This document shows, piece after piece, positions 1-9,178 of a DNA stretch of 64,000 bases. The notes beneath the pieces are model-generated. The model saw only the letters and a list, made by a program, of their open reading frames with translations, was not told the origin of the DNA and ran no database searches. How positions within the stretch are numbered: position 1 is the stretch's first letter; every line of letters begins with the position of its first letter. The DNA comes from Brevibacterium sp. ZH18. GTDB lineage: Bacteria; Actinomycetota; Actinomycetes; Actinomycetales; Brevibacteriaceae. A program made the translations under genes and the position numbers. The stretch lies in assembly GCF_022748595.1 (NCBI RefSeq), contig NZ_JALDSX010000017.1, positions 1 through 64,000 on the forward strand, in the 5' to 3' direction.

Positions 1-76
1 GCACGGCCGCCTCGGCGATTCGAATCAGGCTGCGCGGACGCCAGGACTTCAAGAAGTCAGGACGCGCGGGCCTACA

Positions 77-868
77 TCAGAATGCGCGCTGCAGGACTGC
101 CTGCTTGACCTCGGCGATCGCCTTGGTGATCTCGATGCCGCGGGGGCAGGCCTCGGTGCAGTTGAAGGTGGTGCGGCAACGCCACACGCCTTCCTTGTCG
201 TTGAGGATCTCGAGACGCATGTCTCCGCCCTCGTCACGCGAATCGAAGATGAAACGGTGCGCGTTGACGATGGCAGCCGGTCCGAAGTACTGGCCGTCGG
301 TCCAGAACACGGGGCACGACGAGGTGCACGAAGCGCAGAGGATGCACTTGGTGGTGTCGTCGAAAGCCTCGCGCTGCTCAGCGGACTGCAGGCGCTCACG
401 TGTCGGCTCGTGGCCTGACGTGATGAGGAAGGGCATGATCTCGCGGTACGACTGGAAGAAGGGCTCCATGTCGACGATGAGGTCCTTCTCCAGGGGCAGA
501 CCCTTGATGGCCTCGACGGTGATCGTCTTGGACGTGTCAAGATCCTTGAGCAGGGTCTTGCAGGCCAGACGGTTGCGACCGTTGATGCGCATGGCATCGG
601 ATCCGCACACGCCGTGAGCGCAGGACCGGCGGAAGGACAGCGAACCGTCGATCTCCCACTTGATCTTGTGCAGGGCGTCCAGGACACGGTCGGTGCCGTA
701 CATCGTGACCTTGTACTCTTCCCAGTGCGCTTCCTCGTCGTTCTCAGGATCGAAACGAGCGATCTGGAAGGTGCAGTCGAAAGAGGGGATCGAACCGCTG
801 TCGCCGGCGATGTGGTCGGGCAGGTCGATCTTCGATGCTGGTTCCGCAGTTGTGCTATCGGTGCTCAT
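77..868 (-). CDS. sdhB: Succinate dehydrogenase iron-sulfur subunit
   Basis: Electron-transfer subunit of respiratory complex II, carrying electrons from the SdhA flavin to the quinone site on the inner membrane face. The 263-residue protein has the three expected Fe-S sites: a plant-type 2Fe-2S region (CAHGVCGSD, then a further Cys about 12 residues on), a ferredoxin-like CILCASCTSSCP, and CTEACPRG supplying the remaining 4Fe-4S/3Fe-4S ligands. Length is normal. The ATG shares a base with the sdhA stop (TGATG), so translation is coupled. Last gene of sdhCDAB. Function is secure from motifs and context. Confidence 0.97.
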   Translation of the reverse strand: MSTDSTTAEPASKIDLPDHIAGDSGSIPSFDCTFQIARFDPENDEEAHWEEYKVTMYGTDRVLDALHKIKWEIDGSLSFRRSCAHGVCGSDAMRINGRNRLACKTLLKDLDTSKTITVEAIKGLPLEKDLIVDMEPFFQSYREIMPFLITSGHEPTRERLQSAEQREAFDDTTKCILCASCTSSCPVFWTDGQYFGPAAIVNAHRFIFDSRDEGGDMRLEILNDKEGVWRCRTTFNCTEACPRGIEITKAIAEVKQAVLQRAF

Positions 869-2628
869 CAGTACTTACGCTCCATCGGCTGGTAACGGGT
901 GACGATGACGGGCTTCGTCTCCAGGCGCATGCCGGGGATGCCTTCGGTCTCGGAATCGGGATCGAGGTAGGTCATCGTGTGATGCATGAATCCCTCGTCG
1001 TCACGCTTCGGGAAGTCTTCCCGGAAGTGGCCACCGCGTGATTCCTTGCGGTGGATGGCGGCAGTGGTGATGACCTCTGCGAGCTGAAGCAGGAAGCCCA
1101 GCTCCACTGCCTCGAGCAGGTCGAGGTTGTACCGCTTGCCACGGTCCTGGATGCCGACGTTGTCGTAGCGCTCGCGCAGTTTCGCGATCTCGTCCAGTGC
1201 GGCACGAAGAGTCTCGTCGGTGCGGAAGACCTGGACGTTGGCGTCCATGACTTCCTGCAGATCCTTGCGGATAGCACCGATGCGCTCGGTTCCGTCCGAC
1301 GTCCGCATCTTTTCGAGCAGCGCGACGACGTCTCCTTCGGAACCTTCCGGGACCACGACGTCATCGGCGGTCTTCGCATATTCCGCGGCGGCGATGCCGG
1401 CGCGCTTACCGAAGACGTTGATGTCGAGCAGTGAGTTCGTGCCCAGTCGGTTCGAACCGTGCACGGACACGCAGGCGACCTCACCCGCGGCGTAGAGGCC
1501 GGGGATGACGGTGTCGTTGTCGGCCAGCACCTCTGCCTTGATGTTCGTCGGCACGCCGCCCATGGCGTAGTGCGCAGTCGGGAAGACCGGGACTGGCTCC
1601 GTGTACGGCTCGACACCGAGGTAGGTGCGAGCGAATTCGGTGATGTCGGGCAGCTTCGCATCGATGTGCGCAGGCTCGAGGTGGGTGAGGTCGAGCAGGA
1701 CGTAGTCCTTGTTCGGACCGCAACCGCGGCCTTCGCGCACCTCGTTGGCCATCGAACGGGCCACGATGTCACGTGGAGCGAGGTCCTTGATCGTCGGAGC
1801 GTAGCGCTCCATGAAGCGCTCACCCTCCGAGTTGCGCAGGATCGCGCCCTCACCACGGGCCGCCTCGGAGAGCAGGATGCCCAGACCGGCGAGGCCTGTG
1901 GGATGGAACTGGAAGAACTCCATGTCCTCAAGCGGGATGCCCCGGTTGTAGGTCACGGCCATGCCGTCACCGGTCAGGGTGTGCGCGTTCGAGGTGGTCT
2001 TGAAGACCTTGCCCACGCCGCCGGTCGCAAAGACGACCGACTTGGCCTGGAAGACGTGGATCTCACCGGTGGCCAGTTCGTAGGACACGACGCCGGCCGG
2101 GCGGCGGACTCCGTCGACCTCGGTCATGATCAGGTCGAGGACGTAGAACTCGTTGTAGAACTCGACGCCGTGCTTGACGCAGTTCTGGTACAGAGTCTGG
2201 AGGATCATGTGGCCGGTGCGGTCGGCTGCGTAGCAGGAGCGACGAACCGGGGACTTGCCGTGGTCACGGGTGTGACCACCGAAGCGACGCTGGTCGATCT
2301 TGCCTTCAGGGGTCCTGTTGAAGGGCAGCCCCATCTTCTCGAGATCGAGGACGGCGTCGATGGCTTCTTTGGCCATCACCTCGGCGGCGTCCTGGTCGAC
2401 CAGGTAGTCACCACCCTTGACGGTGTCGAAGGTGTGCCATTCCCAGTTGTCCTCTTCCACGTTCGCCAGTGCGGCGCACATGCCGCCCTGGGCGGCACCG
2501 GTGTGTGACCGGGTGGGGTAGAGCTTGGTCAGGACCGCTGTGCGTGCACGCTGGCCGGACTCGATCGCCGCGCGCATGCCTGCGCCACCGGCACCGACGA
2601 TGACCACGTCGTAATGATGTACCTGCAT
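868..2628 (-). CDS. sdhA: Succinate dehydrogenase flavoprotein subunit
   Basis: Catalytic subunit oxidising succinate to fumarate with covalently bound FAD. Visible are the N-terminal dinucleotide fold (VVIVGAGGAGMRAA, near residue 10), the FAD-attachment segment SHTGAAQGG, the substrate loop HTRDHGKSPVRRS, and FATGGVGKVF. The 586-residue length is typical. The start has a good ribosome binding site (AAAAGGAGAAAC, about 5 bases upstream). It lies between sdhD and sdhB in one operon. Fumarate reductase is the only realistic alternative; the neighbouring membrane anchors and normal TCA partners favour succinate dehydrogenase. Confidence 0.97.
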   Translation of the reverse strand: MQVHHYDVVIVGAGGAGMRAAIESGQRARTAVLTKLYPTRSHTGAAQGGMCAALANVEEDNWEWHTFDTVKGGDYLVDQDAAEVMAKEAIDAVLDLEKMGLPFNRTPEGKIDQRRFGGHTRDHGKSPVRRSCYAADRTGHMILQTLYQNCVKHGVEFYNEFYVLDLIMTEVDGVRRPAGVVSYELATGEIHVFQAKSVVFATGGVGKVFKTTSNAHTLTGDGMAVTYNRGIPLEDMEFFQFHPTGLAGLGILLSEAARGEGAILRNSEGERFMERYAPTIKDLAPRDIVARSMANEVREGRGCGPNKDYVLLDLTHLEPAHIDAKLPDITEFARTYLGVEPYTEPVPVFPTAHYAMGGVPTNIKAEVLADNDTVIPGLYAAGEVACVSVHGSNRLGTNSLLDINVFGKRAGIAAAEYAKTADDVVVPEGSEGDVVALLEKMRTSDGTERIGAIRKDLQEVMDANVQVFRTDETLRAALDEIAKLRERYDNVGIQDRGKRYNLDLLEAVELGFLLQLAEVITTAAIHRKESRGGHFREDFPKRDDEGFMHHTMTYLDPDSETEGIPGMRLETKPVIVTRYQPMERKY

Positions 2629-2638
2629 GTTTCTCCTT

Positions 2639-3091
2639 TTATGCGGCCGAGCAGAACGACGCCAGCAGTGCTGGGTCGGCTCCGGCCGGGCAGGGATCGA
2701 AGGTGAAGATGACGAGCGTGCCGAGCACGATGACGATGGCCGAGGCGATGTAGAGGATCACCTGAAGGCTCATGCGGGTACCTGGCTTCTCGGCATAGTC
2801 CATGATGATGGTGCGCAGGCCGTTGGTGCCGTGCAGCATGGCCAGCCAGAGCATCAGGAGGTCCCAGATCTGCCAGAACGGGCTGGCCCATTTGCCTGCG
2901 ACGAATCCGAAGTCGATGGCCTGAACGCCTTCGCCGGCCCACAGGTTGACGAAGAGGTGGCCGAAGATGAGGATCACGAGGACGATGCCGGAGACTCGCA
3001 TGAACAGCCATGCGAACATCTCGAACTTCGAACGTGTTGACTTGTGCCGCGAGTAGCCGGTGCGCGGTGCCGGGATCGATGTTGTGCTCAT
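2639..3091 (-). CDS. sdhD: Succinate dehydrogenase hydrophobic membrane anchor subunit
   Basis: Membrane anchor of complex II contributing to the quinone and haem site. The 150-residue protein has three hydrophobic helices (about residues 28-50, 72-95, 107-130), with histidines in FGHLFVN and AMLHGTNGLR that are candidate haem or quinone contacts. It begins 2 bases after the sdhC stop and ends 10 bases before sdhA, consistent with one transcript. Sequence identity in this family is low, so assignment rests mostly on helix pattern and position. Confidence 0.9.
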   Translation of the reverse strand: MSTTSIPAPRTGYSRHKSTRSKFEMFAWLFMRVSGIVLVILIFGHLFVNLWAGEGVQAIDFGFVAGKWASPFWQIWDLLMLWLAMLHGTNGLRTIIMDYAEKPGTRMSLQVILYIASAIVIVLGTLVIFTFDPCPAGADPALLASFCSAA

Positions 3092-3092
3092 G

Positions 3093-3470
3093 TCAGCCTC
3101 CGAACGTGTGCATCAGCTGGCGGGGCACGAAGGCGATCATGATGATGAGCCATACGATGATGACTCCCCAGAACAGCTTCTTCTGATTTTTCGGTCCGCT
3201 CTTCGAGAAGTCGACGAGAATGACGCGAAGACCGTTGAACGCATGGAATGCGATTGCGGCAACGAGTGCGATCTCGCCGAAGGCCATGACCGGAGTCTTA
3301 TAGGTTCCGATCACGGCGTTGTAAGCCTCTGGCGAGACGCGGACGAGTGCAGTATCGAGCACGTGGACCAACAGGAAGAAGAAGATTCCGACGCCTGTGA
3401 CGCGATGCGCGACCCAGGACCACATTCCTTCATTTCCTCGGTACAGAGTGCCCGTAGACGCTTTGGCCAC
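3093..3470 (-). CDS. sdhC: Succinate dehydrogenase cytochrome b556 subunit
   Basis: First gene of the sdh operon; cytochrome b subunit that anchors the enzyme. The 125-residue protein has three membrane helices. The N-terminal pattern YRGNEGMWSWVAHRVTGVG is the family signature (SxxHRxTG type), and HVLDTAL holds the probable haem-ligand His. The start codon is GTG, supported by GGAGG 7-8 bases upstream. Its promoter must lie in the 345-base region shared with divergent manC. Confidence 0.93.
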   Translation of the reverse strand: MAKASTGTLYRGNEGMWSWVAHRVTGVGIFFFLLVHVLDTALVRVSPEAYNAVIGTYKTPVMAFGEIALVAAIAFHAFNGLRVILVDFSKSGPKNQKKLFWGVIIVWLIIMIAFVPRQLMHTFGG

Positions 3471-3815
3471 GGAGCATCCTCCATCTTGGATAATTCGACT
3501 GGTTACATCAAGAAACTACGCCCAACGCCGTCCGGTTGCCAGTCGGAGCGCCGTCGAGGGTGGTGGATCACATTAAGTTCCTGGCAGTTCCCTCAGAATG
3601 GCGTCGGCGCGAAACGTTGAAATTCAATTACGGCACGTCCATGTGCCCTAATGAATCCGTTTCGTGTGCTGACCTGGGAGGAGAAATCCTCGCCGAGGTG
3701 GGGCTCGGGTGGCGTCGGGCCGTGCCGTGGTCTGGCGGTGAGTTCGGGTTTGCCTCACTCCGACACGGCGGACAACATCGCTGAGACGGTGCCCGAACTT
3801 TGAGACACTGGAGGC
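3471..3815. other. Divergent intergenic region between sdhC and manC
   Basis: This 345-base stretch carries the outward promoters for sdhCDAB and for the mannose-1-phosphate guanylyltransferase gene. I see no open frame with a ribosome binding site. The section around 3560-3660 is more AT-rich than its surroundings. A copy of the recurrent oligomer CGCCGAGGTGG sits at 3691-3701, outside any gene. Inverted 7-mers GTTCGGG (3742-3748) and CCCGAAC (3792-3798) flank the region just before manC. No -35/-10 pair stands out for sdhC. Confidence 0.5.
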
Positions 3816-4931
3816 GTGAACACTCACTTCCACGCCATCATCCCCGCCGGCGGATCCGGAACTCGTCTCTGGCCGCTCTCGCGCAAGGCATCACCGAAAT
3901 TCCTCCACGACGTGTTGGGCACAGGGAGGAGCCTGCTCCAATCCACCTGGGATCGCGTGGCTCCGCTCGTCAAGCCGGAGAACGTCTGGGTCGTGACCGG
4001 AGAGAGTCACCTCGACCAGGTTGCTGACCAGCTTCCCGAACTGTCCCGAACCAAGATCGTTGCAGAACCTTCGCCGAAGGACTCGGCCGCTGCCATCGGG
4101 CTCGCAACAATGCTCATCGCGAAGGGGGATCCTGACGCGATCGTCGGGTCGTTCTCCGCTGACCACTCGATCACGAACGTCGACGAGTTCCGTCTCGTCA
4201 TCGATCAGGCCTGCATCGCTGCCGAGACCGGGGACATCGTCACCGTCGGCATCATGCCGCGCAACCCGGCCACCGCCTATGGCTACATCGAGACCGGGGA
4301 TCTGCTCGGCCTCGAGGGGGCGCCCACGGCGCGACGGGCGAAGGCGTTCGCCGAGAAGCCCGCCGCCAGCACGGCCCGCCGCTACGTGAATTCCGGCCGA
4401 TACCGCTGGAACGCCGGTATGTTCATCGCCAAGGCCTCAGCGCTGCTCGAGGTCCTCGAGACCGAGGACCCTGCCCTGCACGCGGGGCTGAGCAGGATTG
4501 CCGAGGCCTGGGGGACCGATACCCAAGCGGAAGTGCTCGCCGAGGTGTGGCCCGGGTTGGAGAAGAGAGCCATCGACTACGTCGTGGCCGAGCCCGCCGC
4601 CGAGGCCGGACGGGTGATCGTCATCCCCGGTGACTTCGGCTGGGACGACGTCGGTGACTTCGACTCGGTCGCCCGACTGCGGCAGCCGGTGCCGGGGGAG
4701 CCTGCCGGAGTCATCTCCATCGGCGGCAACTGCGACCTCCTCGAGATCGACGCCTCAGGGGTCGTCTTCTCAGAATCCAAGCAGCCGCGCACGGTCGCCA
4801 TCGTCGGCCTCGACGACCTCGTCGTCGTCGACACCGAGGACGTTCTGCTCATTACGTCCCGTTCGCACGCCCAAGATGTGAAGAAGGCGGTCTCGGCCGC
4901 GGGGGAGCGCGGTCTCGACGACCTTCTGTAA
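3816..4931 (+). CDS. manC: Mannose-1-phosphate guanylyltransferase
   Basis: Makes GDP-mannose from mannose-1-phosphate and GTP, the mannosyl donor for cell-wall glycans and glycolipids; cytoplasmic. The 371-residue protein opens with the nucleotidyltransferase signature IIPAGGSGTRLWPLSRK (residues 7-23), and later shows FAEKP and an FGWDDVGDF segment typical of the family. It is the short form without a fused phosphomannose isomerase domain. Start is GTG; GGAGGC lies almost against it, and GACACT six bases upstream resembles the leaderless -10 arrangement seen elsewhere here. Monocistronic by position. Confidence 0.94.
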   Translation: MNTHFHAIIPAGGSGTRLWPLSRKASPKFLHDVLGTGRSLLQSTWDRVAPLVKPENVWVVTGESHLDQVADQLPELSRTKIVAEPSPKDSAAAIGLATMLIAKGDPDAIVGSFSADHSITNVDEFRLVIDQACIAAETGDIVTVGIMPRNPATAYGYIETGDLLGLEGAPTARRAKAFAEKPAASTARRYVNSGRYRWNAGMFIAKASALLEVLETEDPALHAGLSRIAEAWGTDTQAEVLAEVWPGLEKRAIDYVVAEPAAEAGRVIVIPGDFGWDDVGDFDSVARLRQPVPGEPAGVISIGGNCDLLEIDASGVVFSESKQPRTVAIVGLDDLVVVDTEDVLLITSRSHAQDVKKAVSAAGERGLDDLL

Positions 4932-5041
4932 TGTGCTTGTCCGCCCCGCGGCGCTGAGCATCGCCACCCCGCCGCGCGGAGTATGTCGAAATTGGTCGCA
5001 TTGCGGTCAAATAAGACAATCGGTGCCTAACATTGCAGACA

Positions 5042-6268
5042 ATGTTTCAGAAAACCGACCCGCGCCCCGACGGCGTTGCGCTCCCCGAAGGATCAGACGT
5101 GATCAGCTCGACCATTGCCGAGATCGGTGCAGAACTCATCGATTTCCGCCGCGACATCCATGCTCATCCGGAACTGTCCTTCCAGGAGTTCGAGACCACG
5201 GACAAGATCGTCCGGCGACTCGAGCAGGCCGGTCTCAAGCCGGTCCGCCTCGATGGCACCGGCGTCGTCTGCGAAGTCGGTGAGGGGCCGATCGCGCTGG
5301 CTCTGCGCGCCGACATCGACGCCCTGCCCATCGATGACCTCATCGATGAGGAGTTCAAGTCCACGGTCCCCGGAGTCGCCCATGCCTGCGGCCACGATGT
5401 GCACCTGACGGGACTCGTCGGCGCTGCAATTGCGCTGCAGAGACTCCACGAGTCCACACCCGGCGGTCTCGGCGGGCGTGTGCGACTCATCTTCCAACCC
5501 GGCGAGGAGGTCACCCCTGGCGGTGCCCTGCGGGTAATTTCGCAGGGAGTCCTCGACGACGTGCCCGAGGTCTACGCCGTCCACTGCGACCCCAACGTCG
5601 ACGTCGGACGGATCGGCTCCCGCATCGGCGCCATCACCGCCGCCGGTGACACCGTCATCATCCGCCTGTCCGGTCATGGCGGGCACACGTCCCGACCGCA
5701 CCTGACCGAGGACCTCGTCTACGCACTCGGCAAGCTGGCCACCGATCTGCCGTCGACGCTCGGCCGCCTCATCGATCCCCGGCACGCGATCTCCCTCGTC
5801 TGGGGCGAAATCAGCGCGGGTCACGCCGCGAACGTTGTTCCCAGCGAAGGGCTTCTGCGCGGCACGCTGCGCTGCCTCGACGTCGACGGTTGGAATCAGG
5901 TCGCCGAGGTGATCCCTGAGCTGGTCGAACGAATCGCCGGCCCGTACGGGGTCGAAGTCGACCTCGAACATCGCCGCGGTGTGCCGCCTGTGGTCAACAC
6001 AGAGGACCAGGTCGCCCTCATCGAGGCTGCCGTTCGCGACGAACTCGGCGAGAACTCAGTGCAGCTCACCCCGCAGTCCATGGGCGGGGAGGACTTCGCC
6101 TGGTACCTCACGCACTGCCCCGGCGCCCTGGTGCGCATGGGCACCCGCACCCCCGGCGGCACCACCTACGACATCCATCAGGGTGACCTGCTCATCGACG
6201 AGCGAAGCGTTGAGATCGCCGCTCGGATCTTCACCGCCACCGCGCTGAAGGTCCTGGGGCGGAAGTAG
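5042..6268 (+). CDS. M20-family amidohydrolase (IAA-amino acid hydrolase/aminoacylase type)
   Basis: Metal-dependent hydrolase that releases an amino acid or amine from an N-acyl conjugate. Family markers are RRDIHAHPELSFQEFE near the N-terminus, the metal-site segment ACGHDVHLTG, GGHTSRPH in the dimerisation lid, and MGGEDFAWYL near the C-terminus. Start is ambiguous: ATG 5042 follows a TAACAT box by 8 bases, while GTG 5099 has AAGGA upstream and would still give a full catalytic domain. Substrate cannot be told from sequence; N-acetyl amino acids or hippurate-like compounds are typical. Confidence 0.85.
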   Translation: MFQKTDPRPDGVALPEGSDVISSTIAEIGAELIDFRRDIHAHPELSFQEFETTDKIVRRLEQAGLKPVRLDGTGVVCEVGEGPIALALRADIDALPIDDLIDEEFKSTVPGVAHACGHDVHLTGLVGAAIALQRLHESTPGGLGGRVRLIFQPGEEVTPGGALRVISQGVLDDVPEVYAVHCDPNVDVGRIGSRIGAITAAGDTVIIRLSGHGGHTSRPHLTEDLVYALGKLATDLPSTLGRLIDPRHAISLVWGEISAGHAANVVPSEGLLRGTLRCLDVDGWNQVAEVIPELVERIAGPYGVEVDLEHRRGVPPVVNTEDQVALIEAAVRDELGENSVQLTPQSMGGEDFAWYLTHCPGALVRMGTRTPGGTTYDIHQGDLLIDERSVEIAARIFTATALKVLGRK

Positions 6269-6318
6269 TACAGCCCGACCGGACCGGGGACTCAGGCTGA
6301 ACCGATAATCTTGGAGAT

Positions 6319-7464
6319 ATGAGAACGAAGGCCATGACCACGGTGCTCGGCGCCGGCTTCAGTGCGCTGTGCCTCGTGGCCATGAGCGGCTGTTCGGTGA
6401 CCGCACCTGAACCTCCCGAAGACGCGACCACGGGGTGCTTGGTCTCGGCTCCCGCAGGATTCGAGGACCACTCGGCCGGGGCGCTCACGCTTGACGAGAC
6501 GGAGCTGGCTCGATCTGCCGGAATCTTCTCCGCAACCTCGAGCCAGCGCGTCTCGGACTCATCTGCCACCTCGGCGGCTCTGAAGAGGATGAGCGCCCAG
6601 CACTGCTCCCTGACTACGGTCATCGGACCAGGCGGTGCCACTGAACTCGGGGACCACGCCAGGCAGAATTCGGATGATCTGTTCCTCGGAGTCGCAAGTG
6701 GTCATGAGGACTTCCCGAAGAATGTTCTCAGCATTGACTTCGACCTCGTTCCGCCGGCCTTCATCGCAGGCTACATCGCCGCGACGGCCAGCGAGACGGG
6801 CAAGGTCTCGGCCGTCGTCTCGCAGGGCTTTCCGCAGGCGAAGAAGATCCTGAGGGCCTTCGACGGCGGAGTCGATCTGTACAACAAAGAATCGGACGCA
6901 GACGTCGAGCGGGTGAAGTCCTACCGCGACTCGTCGGTCAGTGCGAGGACTGTGGCCGACACCGAGGCTGCCGGGCGATCCTTCTTCGACACCGCCGACG
7001 ACGCGGACGTCGACGTCATGGTGCCCTTCGGATCGGCGGCAGCGATGGGTGTGGTCACAGCCGCGACGGACGCTCGGATGGAGCGTCGGAGCGCGGAGCC
7101 GAAACCCGACGGCGAGGCGGACGCGATCCTGCCGAAGATCGTCTGGTACGGGGCCGCGGGGGCATTCAGCAAGACGATCATCGCGACGATCGAACCGAAC
7201 ATCCGCAGAGGCCTGCGCACGATGTTCCCCGAATGGCCGCAGAGCAAGAATCCCGACGAGCTGGTTGAACCGTCGAAGGCCAAACCTGTCGACATGGGCG
7301 GGTTCCTCGTCTCCAAACGTCACTATGAGGGCACCCTCGACAACGGCGGCGTCGGCATCGCCGCCGAGGACGGGTTCCTCAGCAGGGTCTCGGACGCCGG
7401 GCGCAGCATTGCGGATCTGCGCGAGCGGATCAAGAGCGGAGACATCGATCCCGAGAAGTCCTGA
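6319..7464 (+). CDS. BMP-family substrate-binding lipoprotein
   Basis: Predicted cell-surface lipoprotein of the basic membrane protein (BMP/Med) family, whose members commonly bind nucleosides for ABC import. A signal peptide ends in AMSGC (Cys25). The fold markers are weak but present: an IDFDLVPPAFIAGYIAA segment and a C-terminal NGGVGIAAEDGF followed by a GDID tail, like known BMP proteins. Length is 381. No ABC permease is adjacent, but adenosine deaminase follows 135 bases later, which fits a nucleoside role. The family call is moderately sure; the ligand is inference. Confidence 0.7.
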   Translation: MRTKAMTTVLGAGFSALCLVAMSGCSVTAPEPPEDATTGCLVSAPAGFEDHSAGALTLDETELARSAGIFSATSSQRVSDSSATSAALKRMSAQHCSLTTVIGPGGATELGDHARQNSDDLFLGVASGHEDFPKNVLSIDFDLVPPAFIAGYIAATASETGKVSAVVSQGFPQAKKILRAFDGGVDLYNKESDADVERVKSYRDSSVSARTVADTEAAGRSFFDTADDADVDVMVPFGSAAAMGVVTAATDARMERRSAEPKPDGEADAILPKIVWYGAAGAFSKTIIATIEPNIRRGLRTMFPEWPQSKNPDELVEPSKAKPVDMGGFLVSKRHYEGTLDNGGVGIAAEDGFLSRVSDAGRSIADLRERIKSGDIDPEKS

Positions 7465-7587
7465 ACATGGACGCTGCTGGCTTCAGAGTTCGGGGTCGAT
7501 TGGCTTCTGATCACAGGGTTGACTCCTCATCTTTGCGACATGGTTCATGACGGGCATTTCTGTCACCGTTCTCGCACCAGCATCCGA

Positions 7588-7593
7588 TAAGCT
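7588..7593 (+). promoter_or_regulatory. Predicted -10 box of leaderless adenosine deaminase gene
   Basis: TAAGCT lies exactly six bases before GTG 7600. This is the same arrangement as seven other genes in the window and would make transcription begin at or near the start codon. No clear -35 is visible. Confidence 0.45.
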
Positions 7594-7599
7594 GTGCGG

Positions 7600-8706
7600 G
7601 TGTTGAATAATCCCGCCGGAGTCGCATCAGACGATCCCATCCTGCAGTTGCCCAAAGTCTCCCTCCACGATCACCTCGACGGCGGACTGCGCCCCGAGAC
7701 GATGATTGAGCTCGCAGCCGAGATCGGCCACGAGCTGCCGGCTTCCGAGCCGGAAGCGCTCGGCAAATGGTTCAGCGATTCCGCGAACTCCGGCGACTTG
7801 GTCCGTTACCTCGAAACGTTCTCCCACACGGTGGCGCTCATGCAGACCCGTGAAGGTCTGGCACGAGTGGCCAAGGAATGGGTTCTCGACCAGGTGGCCG
7901 ACGGAGTGTTCTATGCAGAGGCCCGGTGGGCACCCGAGCAGCACCTCGAGCGCGGACTCGAACTCGACGATGTCGTCGAAGCCGTCCAGGAAGGCCTCGA
8001 GGCCGGAGTCGTCGAAGCCTCGGCGGACGGCAAGTTCATCCGGGTCGGTCAGATCATCACAGCTATGCGTCAGGCCGACAATGCGCTGGCCATTGCCGAA
8101 CTCGCGATTCGCCATCGGGAGAAGGGCTCGGAGTCCGGTGTAGTCGGCTTCGACATCGCCGGACCGGAGAAGGGATTCCCGCCGTCGGCGCACCTCTCAG
8201 CGTTCAATGCACTGCACCAGGCCTACGTTCCTGTGACGATCCACGCCGGTGAGGCCGCAGGCAAGGAATCCATCCACGAGGCGGTCACGATCTGCCACGC
8301 GCAGCGCATCGGTCACGGTGCTCGCATCGTTGAAGATATGGACATCGTCGATGGTGAGGGCCAGCTGGGCAGCCTCGCCGCGTGGGTCCTCGATCAGCAG
8401 ATCCCGCTCGAGCTCTGCCCGAGTTCGAACCTGCAGACGGACATCGGCGGAACCATCGCCTCCCACCCGATCACGGGACTCAAAGACTTGGGCTTCGCCG
8501 TCACCATCAACCCGGACAACCGACTGATGTCGGGCACTTCGGTCACGCGTGAGATGCGTCTGCTCGTCGATGAGGCCGGATGGACTCAGACCGACCTCGA
8601 GTGGGCCACGGTCAATGCGGTCACCGCCGCCTTCCTGCCCCTCGATGTGCGCGAGCGCATGCTTGACGAGATCCTCATCCCAGGGTTCGCCCGGGTGAAT
8701 ATTTGA
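7600..8706 (+). CDS. add: Adenosine deaminase
   Basis: Deaminates adenosine (and deoxyadenosine) to inosine in purine salvage. Zinc-site motif KVSLHDHLDGGLRPET is near residue 24, followed by HAGEAAG, the SSNLQT region and TINPDNRLMSGT, all in family order. About 368 residues, normal. Two GTG codons are possible (7594 and 7600); I prefer 7600 because TAAGCT sits six bases upstream in the leaderless pattern common here. The stop overlaps the TTG start of the following membrane protein. A BMP lipoprotein precedes it, suggesting nucleoside scavenging. Confidence 0.95.
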   Translation: MLNNPAGVASDDPILQLPKVSLHDHLDGGLRPETMIELAAEIGHELPASEPEALGKWFSDSANSGDLVRYLETFSHTVALMQTREGLARVAKEWVLDQVADGVFYAEARWAPEQHLERGLELDDVVEAVQEGLEAGVVEASADGKFIRVGQIITAMRQADNALAIAELAIRHREKGSESGVVGFDIAGPEKGFPPSAHLSAFNALHQAYVPVTIHAGEAAGKESIHEAVTICHAQRIGHGARIVEDMDIVDGEGQLGSLAAWVLDQQIPLELCPSSNLQTDIGGTIASHPITGLKDLGFAVTINPDNRLMSGTSVTREMRLLVDEAGWTQTDLEWATVNAVTAAFLPLDVRERMLDEILIPGFARVNI

Positions 8707-9161
8707 GTTCGAAGGACAAACGCTCGAACACACCCGACGGTGCTCAGCCGTCGGGTGGTTCGGCTGAGCCTGCCGGGCACGGTGTTCCCACCCCGCGGGC
8801 GATGCTCCTTGTCGTCGTAGTGCTCGGTATCCAGGTCCTGGCCCTGCTCGGATCTGCTCTGTCGTTCATCCTCACCGCATTCAGCGCTGGTGATCTGGCC
8901 GGATCGCTCCTGGGCCTGGCCGTGATGTTCCTCATCTTCGCGGCCGGCGTGGCAGCTGCGGCGCGCGGTTCCTGGAAACTCCACCGTTGGGCTCGCCCGG
9001 CGGCGATCGCGTTCGAACTGCTCGTCATCGTCTTCGCCTTCAGCGTCATCGGTGGTTCGCTGTGGTTGGGTCTCGGCTGTCTCGTGACAGCGTTGGCGGT
9101 CATCATCGGCTATTTCCTGCCGCCGGTCGTCGATGCCTACAACCGGGCGCTCACTGACTGA
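8703..9161 (+). CDS. Small four-helix integral membrane protein, function unknown
   Basis: A 152-residue hydrophobic protein starting at a TTG that overlaps the adenosine deaminase stop (TTGA), so it depends on translational coupling. The first 30 residues are polar, Ser/Lys/Gly-rich and probably cytoplasmic. Four membrane segments follow at about residues 36-60, 67-90, 98-118 and 121-140. I do not recognise a family; co-translation with add is the only functional clue. Confidence 0.7.
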   Translation: MSSKDKRSNTPDGAQPSGGSAEPAGHGVPTPRAMLLVVVVLGIQVLALLGSALSFILTAFSAGDLAGSLLGLAVMFLIFAAGVAAAARGSWKLHRWARPAAIAFELLVIVFAFSVIGGSLWLGLGCLVTALAVIIGYFLPPVVDAYNRALTD

Positions 9162-9178
9162 CACCCACTGCGTCGCCG

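Noticed and set aside
46-59. GACTTC-AA-GAAGTC dyad just after sdhB as a terminator
   Set aside because: The stem is only six pairs with a 2-base loop and no T-tract, and it is at the window edge; too weak to call.
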